Part shown: in pieces, positions 7,062 through 11,774 of the stretch | Layout of the letters: each line of letters opens with the position of its first letter | Position numbering within the stretch: the first letter of the stretch is position 1 | Origin: Gammaproteobacteria bacterium | GTDB lineage: Bacteria > Pseudomonadota > Gammaproteobacteria > Steroidobacterales > SZUA-146 | Direction of reading: 5' to 3' | Assembly (NCBI GenBank): GCA_003228965.1 | Contig: QIGP01000040.1 | Span: forward strand, 1-11,774 | Length of the DNA: 11,774 bases | Program-made: the position numbers and the translations under genes | The notes under the pieces: generated by a model | What the model saw: the letters and a program-made list of their open reading frames with translations, nothing else | The model's database searches: none | What the model was told of the DNA's origin: nothing

Positions 7062-8116
7062 GTTTAACCGATCACAACATAGCTAGTCGGTTGCTCGAGT
7101 GGTTTGACGTTTCAGGGCGCCACGATTTGCCGTGGCAGCAAAACCCGACGCCTTACCGGGTGTGGGTGTCAGAGATTATGCTGCAGCAAACCCAGGTTTC
7201 TACTGTCATCGACTACTACACGCGCTTCATGCAGAAATTTGACAGCGTGCAGGCCTTGGCAGCTGCGCCTCAGGACGAGGTGCTTCACCTCTGGACCGGC
7301 CTCGGTTACTACGCCCGGGCACGCAATATGCACAAAACGGCACGGCATGTAGTTGAGCAGTACGAAGGCAGGTTTCCAACTACGGCCGAAGGTTTGGTGG
7401 CTCTACCTGGCATTGGCCGCTCGACAGCGGGTGCCATCTTGTCGTTGTCCATGAGTACGCGCGAACCTATATTGGACGGCAACGTAAAACGCGTATTGGC
7501 GCGTCATTACAAAGTAGCCGGCTGGCCGGGCAAGAGCGACGTGTTAAACACGTTGTGGGAATGTGCCGAGCTGACCACCCCTCACGAGCGCGTTGCCCAC
7601 TACACGCAGGCTATTATGGATTTGGGCGCGACGCTATGTACGCGTTCGAAACCGGCATGCGAGCAGTGCCCGTTGCGCGATACGTGCCTGGCTCTGCACG
7701 AAGGCATTCCCACCGATTATCCTGGCAAGAAGCCCAGGAAAGCCAGGCCACGACGCGAAGCGTGCATGTTGCTGGTTGTGCGCAACGGCAACGTGTTGCT
7801 GCAACAACGACCGGCTTCCGGCCTATGGGGCGGGCTATGGGGGTTACCGGAAACGCTGGCTAACGAAACTCCAGAGGACGCCGCCGATCGGCTTGGTCTT
7901 GCGTGTGATCCACCTGAAACGCTGCCCGACCATTTGCATACGTTTAGTCACTTTCAGCTGAACATTAGTCCCGTTAGGCTTAAAGTCATACAAGAGGCAG
8001 ACGCTGTGATGGATGATGCAGGCTCTCTTTGGTATAACATCGCCAGGCCCGCGCAGGTGGGGTTGGCCGCACCGGTAGTCAAACTACTGGATCTCTATTG
8101 TAAGCAGGACAGTTAA
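7058..8116 (+). CDS. mutY: A/G-specific adenine DNA glycosylase MutY
   Basis: MutY removes adenine mispaired with 8-oxoguanine or guanine and so prevents G:C to T:A transversions after oxidative damage. The product has 352 residues, the family's usual length. The start is GTG at 7058, overlapping the upstream stop by 4 nt. N-terminal homology to E. coli MutY (DWYDKYGRKTLPWQ against EWFDVSGRHDLPWQ) supports it. Visible features: WVSEIMLQQTQV with catalytic Glu39; the helix-hairpin-helix LPGIGRSTAGAI at 116-127; DGNVKRVLAR with catalytic Asp140; and the 4Fe-4S cluster cysteines C194-X6-C201-X2-C204-X5-C210. The C-terminal Nudix-like 8-oxoG recognition domain runs from about 230, with LLQQRPASGLWGGLWGLPE and a later FSHF. 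All catalytic and cluster residues are present. It sits directly before yggX, an order also known from E. coli. Confidence 0.98.
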   Translation: MSLTDHNIASRLLEWFDVSGRHDLPWQQNPTPYRVWVSEIMLQQTQVSTVIDYYTRFMQKFDSVQALAAAPQDEVLHLWTGLGYYARARNMHKTARHVVEQYEGRFPTTAEGLVALPGIGRSTAGAILSLSMSTREPILDGNVKRVLARHYKVAGWPGKSDVLNTLWECAELTTPHERVAHYTQAIMDLGATLCTRSKPACEQCPLRDTCLALHEGIPTDYPGKKPRKARPRREACMLLVVRNGNVLLQQRPASGLWGGLWGLPETLANETPEDAADRLGLACDPPETLPDHLHTFSHFQLNISPVRLKVIQEADAVMDDAGSLWYNIARPAQVGLAAPVVKLLDLYCKQDS

Positions 8117-8389
8117 ATGACCAGAACCGTACAATGTGTAGTGCTTAAAAAAGAAGCCGAGGGCATGGACTACGCTCCCTATCCAGGCGAGCTAGGACAG
8201 CGCATTTATGACCACGTGAGTAAAGGTGCCTGGGGCCAGTGGCTAGAGCACCAAACCATGTTGATTAATGAAAACCGTCTGTCGCCTATTGAGCCCAAAG
8301 CGCGTGCTCTTCTGGTGTCAGAGATGGAGAAGTTCTTTTTTGGTGGAGGGGCTGAAAAACCCGCAGGCTTCGTAGCTCCTGAAGAATAA
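8117..8389 (+). CDS. yggX: YggX, Fe(2+)-trafficking / oxidative damage protection protein
   Basis: This 90-residue cytoplasmic protein is nearly collinear with E. coli Ygg[20 protein letters not shown] against MSRTIFCTFLQREAEGQDF, then the diagnostic [18 protein letters not shown] and [10 protein letters not shown]. The conserved Cys7 is present. The family limits oxidative damage to iron-sulfur clusters and is thought to handle Fe(II). The ATG follows the mutY stop with no gap; an AGGA lies about 10 nt upstream within mutY. That placement suggests expression from the same transcript as mutY, whose product carries an Fe-S cluster. A terminator begins at the stop codon. Confidence 0.97.
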   Translation: MTRTVQCVVLKKEAEGMDYAPYPGELGQRIYDHVSKGAWGQWLEHQTMLINENRLSPIEPKARALLVSEMEKFFFGGGAEKPAGFVAPEE

Positions 8390-8419
8390 AAAAAGCCCCG
8401 GCAAGACCGGAGCTTTTTT
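8388..8419 (+). terminator. Rho-independent terminator of the asmA-mutY-yggX operon
   Basis: A stem of AAAAAAGC/GCTTTTTT plus CCGG/CCGG with one C-A mismatch and the loop CAAGA ends in six T. It starts at the yggX stop codon. Because it begins with an A-run, it could also end transcription coming from the minus-strand remnant at 8436-8639. Confidence 0.88.
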
Positions 8420-8435
8420 CGGGTGTGCGTCGTTA

Positions 8436-8639
8436 TTATTTTTGTTTGCGTCGACGAACTACACCGAGACCAATTATGCCAAGACCGAACAGAGCTAGAG
8501 TAGCAGGCTCTGAAACAGCCGCTGCATTGGCACGCCAGACATAGTTTCTGTAGTCACTTCGGTAGGCGTTGTCACGTACGTAAGCGCAGATGTCGGTGCC
8601 CGCCGTCCACAATTGACCGGCATATCCGTCTTCAAGCAA
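8436..8639 (-). pseudogene. PEP-CTERM sorting-signal tail, 5'-truncated
   Basis: The last 26 residues form a classic PEP-CTERM tail: the motif (here S-E-P-A-T instead of P-E-P-A-T), a hydrophobic helix ALFGLGIIGLGVV, and the basic end RRRKQK. In intact proteins this C-terminus is recognised by an exosortase, and the protein carries an N-terminal signal peptide. Here only about 40 residues precede the motif, with no signal peptide. The only possible start is a TTG at 8639 that overlaps a hairpin stem. The frame continues upstream without any usual start to a stop at 8669-8667. The most likely reading is the 3' end of an exported PEP-CTERM protein whose 5' part was lost. The upstream family is not recognisable; this part contains one Cys and several Tyr and Trp residues. 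Confidence 0.7.
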
Positions 8640-8664
8640 AGCGATTTGGAGAGAATCGCTTTTT
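8638..8664 (+). terminator. Orphan terminator-like hairpin at the PEP-CTERM breakpoint
   Basis: AAAGCGATT (8638-8646), loop TGGAGAG, AATCGCTTT (8654-8662), followed by TT: a perfect 9-bp stem with a five-T run on the plus strand. No plus-strand gene now ends just before it, so it may be left from a deleted gene. It could also be a fortuitous structure. Confidence 0.5.
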
Positions 8665-8683
8665 CCTTAGTTACCAATTTTGA

Positions 8684-9223
8684 AGATGTCTGCTTAAGAA
8701 CTTTGCTCGCGAAGTAATGCAGCTCTTTTTAATTGGCTTGTTTGAGCTTAACGTCGACGGTAGTCGCACGCTTGACGTTAGTGGCCAGCCGATCCCGACT
8801 TACGACAATAATGACATTCGCGAGTTTGCCAAAGTGTTTACCGGCTTTTCGTTTGGCGGTGAAAATACGATATTCGGTGGAAACGCCATCGACTTCCGCT
8901 CGCCGATGACTATGTTTGAAAACAATCACGAACCTGGAATTAAGAACCTGCTCAACGGATTGGTGGTGCCAGACGGGCAAACCGGGCTTCAAGACGTTAA
9001 CGGCGGCCAGGTGTTTGGTGCGTACCCGGAGCTCGCGGCGAACAGTCCTCTGGATGTAGGGCGTGGGGATTATGCACCTACCACTTCGGTGGATCAGTAT
9101 TTTGCAGAGTTGGCGTTGTGGTTTGGCGTAGCGTCTTCGGATCTGGATCAGATATTGCCGGGCGTGCGGACCTTCTATTCGCCGGAGTCGGGAGTCGCGC
9201 CATTGGGGTTCTTGCAGGTGTAG
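8684..9223 (+). pseudogene. Chimeric remnant: DUF1800 fragment fused in frame to DUF1501 C-terminus
   Basis: The open frame runs from just after a TGA (8681-8683) to TAG at 9221-9223. An ATG exists at 8717, but family-like sequence continues upstream of it: NFAREVMQLF (from 8699) matches the conserved N-[YF]-ARE-L-[ML]-x-LF core of DUF1800 proteins. So 8717 is an internal Met and the true N-terminus is gone. DUF1800 features continue with GLFELN, PIPTYDNNDI, EFAKVFTGF, MTMFENNHEPGIKNLLNG and PDGQTGLQD, to about 8998. From NGGQVFGAYPELA (about 9000) onward the sequence is that of the DUF1501 C-terminus: the GRGDYAPTTSVDQYFAEL block, LWFGVASSDL and a final APLGFLQV. The two families are commonly adjacent genes, DUF1800 first, so one in-frame deletion removing the end of one gene and most of the next explains this. 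No ribosome binding site or signal peptide is visible. A functional product is unlikely. Confidence 0.8.
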
Positions 9224-9239
9224 TGAGCTGTTAGCGTAG

Positions 9240-9289
9240 CTGTGAATTGAACTGTCACAGTGAAAGTGACTCTTACCGTTCAATTACAG
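9240..9289. repeat. Inverted repeat downstream of the egt cluster
   Basis: CTGT-(G)-AATTGAAC (9240-9252) pairs with GTTCAATT-ACAG (9278-9289): 12 pairs with one bulged base around a 25-nt loop. It also contains the 11-nt palindrome ACTGTCACAGT (9251-9261). It lies between the 3' end of the minus-strand PLP-enzyme gene and that of the plus-strand remnant. No T-run follows on either side, so an intrinsic terminator is doubtful. Confidence 0.4.
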
Positions 9290-9305
9290 GCGAGCCTGTG
9301 GTTGG

Positions 9306-10526
9306 TCAGTCCCACCCAGACTGCAACTCCACACAAAACCGATCAATCTCCATTTGAGAATTATAGTAGTGCACAGAAGCACGAGCCACAGCCGGAAGCT
9401 CACGCGCACCTAAGTCGAGCTGAGCAGTACTACCCAACGTTACAGAAATATTAATCCCAACAGCACGTAACCGGGCAGCAATATTCTCAGGCTTCTCATC
9501 TGCCTTGGTAAACGTAACAATCCCGCATCGCTTCTTTCCGAGATCATGCACTTCGACTCCAGGAACGCTATAGAGTTGAAGTCGTAGATAGTCAGCGAGC
9601 AGCTCAACTCGGGATTCAATCCGGGCAAGACCAATGTCCATCGCGTAACGGGCAGCCGCCGTCAAACCAATACGCCCCGCAACAAAACTCTCAAAGTTCT
9701 CAAACCGAATGGCCCCTGCGGCCCACTCAAACTTGTCAGGCGCACTCCAGTGAGCGGCATGAAGGTCGATAAAAGGCGGGTCGAGCGATTCGATGAGGTC
9801 GTGTTTCACGTACAAAAAGCCAGTACCCCGAGGCCCCCGAAGAAACTTGCGCCCGGTACCCGACAACATGTGACATCCGATAGCCTTAACGTCGACGTTA
9901 AGTTGCCCAACCGACTGACAGGCGTCGAGCAGGTAAAGCAGCTTATGTTTTTTGGCAAGCAGCCCGACTTCTTCAGCCGGGTTAACAAGCCCGCCCTGGC
10001 TAGGTACATGCGTAAGCGCAATTAGCTTGGTCTGAGGAGTAATTAAAGCTTCCATGGCAGCAACATCAACCTGACCACTGCTGTCGGAAGGAGCAATGTC
10101 AATGGTAATGTTGCGACGTGCAGCTAGCTGCATGAGTGCCAAGTAGTTTGAAGCATACTCGGACACGTGAGTAAGTACGCGGTCACAAGCGCTAAGTGGT
10201 AGTGCGTAAAACGCCATGTCCCAGGCACGGGTAGCGTTTTCAACAAACGCTATCTCCGACGGTTCGGCGTTGAGCAGTTCGGCAAACGTTGTATAAAACT
10301 CGTTGAGCGGTGCTTTGTCGGCCGCTTCGTAACCGCCAAGAGCTTGCTCAGCGGCGAGGTGGTCGAGCACAGACTGATACACGGGCTGCGCCATAAGCGA
10401 CGAGCCCGCGTTATTGAAGTGGATCAGGTTCTCGCACGCCGGTGTATCGGCGCGCAGTTGCTGAACTTCGTTGTCGTTAAGCGCCTTCACAGGAGTAGAA
10501 ATGTACGCTAAAGAGTTGCTTGTCAT
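9306..10526 (-). CDS. egtE: Class-V aminotransferase-fold PLP enzyme, probable EgtE-type C-S lyase
   Basis: This 406-residue protein has the class-V aminotransferase/cysteine desulfurase fold. Visible features: FNNAGSSLMAQPV at 37-49; LTHVPSQGGLVNP with His173; LLDACQSVGQ with the PLP-pyridine Asp201; and SGTGRKFLRGPRGTGFLYV with the PLP-binding Lys227. Placement right after egtD, in the order egtB-egtD-this gene, suggests it performs the EgtE step, cleaving the C-S bond of hercynylcysteine sulfoxide to give ergothioneine. That function comes from context; motifs alone only support a class-V PLP enzyme. The ATG at 10526 lies within egtD in another frame, a 50-nt overlap with a weak GAGCAGG upstream. 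A GTG at 10490-10488 would cut the overlap to 14 nt but has no better ribosome binding site. Residues 1-30 are poorly conserved in such enzymes and do not settle the choice. Confidence 0.82.
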   Translation of the reverse strand: MTSNSLAYISTPVKALNDNEVQQLRADTPACENLIHFNNAGSSLMAQPVYQSVLDHLAAEQALGGYEAADKAPLNEFYTTFAELLNAEPSEIAFVENATRAWDMAFYALPLSACDRVLTHVSEYASNYLALMQLAARRNITIDIAPSDSSGQVDVAAMEALITPQTKLIALTHVPSQGGLVNPAEEVGLLAKKHKLLYLLDACQSVGQLNVDVKAIGCHMLSGTGRKFLRGPRGTGFLYVKHDLIESLDPPFIDLHAAHWSAPDKFEWAAGAIRFENFESFVAGRIGLTAAARYAMDIGLARIESRVELLADYLRLQLYSVPGVEVHDLGKKRCGIVTFTKADEKPENIAARLRAVGINISVTLGSTAQLDLGARELPAVARASVHYYNSQMEIDRFCVELQSGWD

Positions 10527-11460
10527 CTACCCAAACCTGCTCTTTGCGAAAGCCTGCCTCGAAGGCGCGGGCGGCGAACTGGTCTACTGTGAATTTGTGC
10601 GAGCACTCGGTCAGTATGTATTCGTCTTTAGCAAACTGAACGGTGTGGTGGCCAATCTTGACGGTTTGGAACGTGTTTGAGACAAGGTGCATTTCAACGC
10701 GGCCCATTTCTTCGTTGTATACCGCCCGGTGTACAAACGTGTCCAGATTGAAGTCGCCGTTAAGTTCGCGGTTGATGCGTTTCAAAATATTCAGATTAAA
10801 TTCGCGCGTCACGCCCTTCGCGTCGTTGTACGCCGCTTCGAGAATGCTTTTGTCTTTCTTAAGATCGACACCAATCAGCAGACCGCCGCCTTTTTTGGCA
10901 ATGCGCGCCATCGTTTGCATGAGAGTTCGTGCTTCGTCGGGGTAAAAGTTACCAACCGTGGAGCCCGGGAAAAACACAATGTTTCGTTCCGGCATAACAG
11001 CAGGCACAGGAAGTTCAAACGGCTGAGTGAAGTCGGCACACACTGGCAGCACTTCAACGTGGCGGTATTGCTCGGCAATACGACGGGCAGCATTAATCAG
11101 GTGGTCTTTGGATATCTCCACAGGTACGTAGGCGGCCGGCTTGTCCATGGCGTTCAACAGATGTCCCGTCTTGGCACTCGAACCACTGCCAAACTCAATG
11201 AGCGATGCCTGCGGGCCAATGTGTTTGGCCATGTCAGCAACGTGCTTGGTCATAATCCCAATCTCGGTGCGAGTAGGGTAGTACTCGTCGAGCTCGGTTA
11301 TGTCGTCGAACAGCTCAGAGCCTCTTTTATCGTAAAAGTATTTGGGCGGAAGCGTCTTTTGGGTTTTGAGAAGCCCTGCAATAATTTCAGCTGCGATGTC
11401 ACCCTCTGAGGGGTGGCTATCCAGCAGTTTGACGTCTTCAAGCATGTCGGTGGCGTTCAT
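10477..11460 (-). CDS. egtD: L-histidine N-alpha-methyltransferase EgtD
   Basis: EgtD uses three S-adenosylmethionine molecules to convert histidine to hercynine (histidine betaine), the first step of ergothioneine synthesis. The product has 327 residues, the family's usual size. Visible features: PPKYFYDKRGSELFDDIT at 38-55; EYYPTRTE at 59-66; the SAM-binding motif IEFGSGSSAKT at 88-98; and FFPGSTVGNF at 163-172, whose Asn171 matches the histidine-binding Asn of the mycobacterial enzyme. A C-terminal LTECSHKFT retains the Glu and Ser expected to contact substrate. The ATG at 11460 is preceded by AAGGA at 6-7 nt. The egtB stop lies 42 nt upstream, so the genes are likely co-transcribed. The 3' end overlaps the following PLP-enzyme gene by 50 nt. 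Confidence 0.96.
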   Translation of the reverse strand: MNATDMLEDVKLLDSHPSEGDIAAEIIAGLLKTQKTLPPKYFYDKRGSELFDDITELDEYYPTRTEIGIMTKHVADMAKHIGPQASLIEFGSGSSAKTGHLLNAMDKPAAYVPVEISKDHLINAARRIAEQYRHVEVLPVCADFTQPFELPVPAVMPERNIVFFPGSTVGNFYPDEARTLMQTMARIAKKGGGLLIGVDLKKDKSILEAAYNDAKGVTREFNLNILKRINRELNGDFNLDTFVHRAVYNEEMGRVEMHLVSNTFQTVKIGHHTVQFAKDEYILTECSHKFTVDQFAARAFEAGFRKEQVWVDDKQLFSVHFYSCEGA

Positions 11461-11502
11461 GTAAATCCTTTCGTGAGAGTTTTTATTATTGTTATTGGCA
11501 GG

Positions 11503-11774
11503 CTATAAATCTTTGGCTAAACGCGCGCCGGTAAATTGCCAGCGCGAGTCGGGGTAAAAAAAGTTTCGATAGGTAGCGCGCAAGTGTGACTGTGGTGACA
11601 CGCAAGAACCACCGCGCAGTACGTGTTGGCTGCACATGAACTTACCATTGTACTCGCCAAGAGAACCCGCGAGTGGTTTAAAACCAGGGTAGGGTCCGTA
11701 AGACGAACCAGTCCACTCCCATACGTCGCCAAACAGTTGGCGAAGTTCGCCGCCGCTTGACGCAGCAGGTGCCG
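11503..11774 (-). CDS. egtB: EgtB, C-terminal part (cut by window edge)
   Basis: The last 89 codons of a gene that continues beyond the right edge, ending at TAG 11505-11503. The sequence has the formylglycine-generating-enzyme/sulfatase-modifying fold seen at the C-terminus of Egt[19 protein letters not shown], then [19 protein letters not shown], then [13 protein letters not shown] and the closing [12 protein letters not shown]. EgtB is a non-heme iron enzyme that joins hercynine to a thiol (gamma-glutamylcysteine or cysteine) with oxygen to give the sulfoxide intermediate. The iron-binding His residues lie in the N-terminal DinB-like domain, outside the window, so donor specificity cannot be judged. 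It lies 42 nt upstream of egtD on the same strand, which makes this assignment firm. Confidence 0.92.
   Translation of the reverse strand, partial: APAASSGGELRQLFGDVWEWTGSSYGPYPGFKPLAGSLGEYNGKFMCSQHVLRGGSCVSPQSHLRATYRNFFYPDSRWQFTGARLAKDL

Noticed and set aside
8729..9283. 184-codon minus-strand frame opposite the DUF1800/DUF1501 remnant
   Set aside because: Family motifs of DUF1800 and DUF1501 are clear on the plus strand, while the minus-strand product is low-complexity basic sequence with no recognisable domain.
10687..11409. 240-codon plus-strand frame opposite egtD
   Set aside because: It is antisense to a clearly real, fully conserved egtD. The long open frame follows from codon composition, and the product has no recognisable domain or start signal.

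Overview
This looks like chromosomal DNA of a gammaproteobacterium of moderate GC. The evidence is the mutY-yggX pair, a gammaproteobacterial-type TrmB, an AsmA-family protein, a DUF6763-like small protein, a MetA-type homoserine acyltransferase, an ergothioneine cluster and a PEP-CTERM sorting tail (which implies an exosortase elsewhere in the genome). DUF1800/DUF1501 relics fit an aquatic or surface-associated lineage, but genus and species cannot be assigned from this window.

Layout. Positions 1-1832 hold minus-strand genes: the 5' end of an M13-family metallopeptidase lipoprotein (cut by the window edge), a small DUF6763-like protein, and trmB. Positions 1833-2245 are non-coding and contain a symmetric inverted-repeat element (1989-2181) that looks like a REPIN or MITE. 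metA follows on the plus strand (2246-3349). A shared stem-loop separates it from a convergent 57-residue ORF with a strong ribosome binding site (3429-3602, minus).

Positions 3848-8389 form a tight plus-strand operon: asmA-family gene, SRPBCC/START-like exported protein, mutY, yggX. The genes overlap by 8 nt, overlap by 4 nt, and abut, and a good intrinsic terminator follows. mutY and yggX deal with oxidative DNA damage and iron/oxidant handling. The first two genes encode envelope proteins.

Positions 8420-9305 are a small gene graveyard. It holds a 5'-truncated PEP-CTERM tail on the minus strand, an isolated stem-loop with a T-run, and a plus-strand reading frame that starts in the middle of a DUF1800 domain and switches in frame to the C-terminus of a DUF1501 domain. 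This is best read as the product of deletions in a former DUF1800-DUF1501 pair.

Positions 9306-11774 carry a minus-strand ergothioneine cluster: the 3' end of egtB, complete egtD, and a class-V PLP enzyme in the egtE position that overlaps egtD by 50 nt.

I see no CRISPR array, tRNA, rRNA, prophage or transposase gene, and no convincing new multi-gene system. The most unusual items are the DUF1800/DUF1501 chimera, the inverted-repeat element upstream of metA, and the short uncharacterised ORF beside metA.
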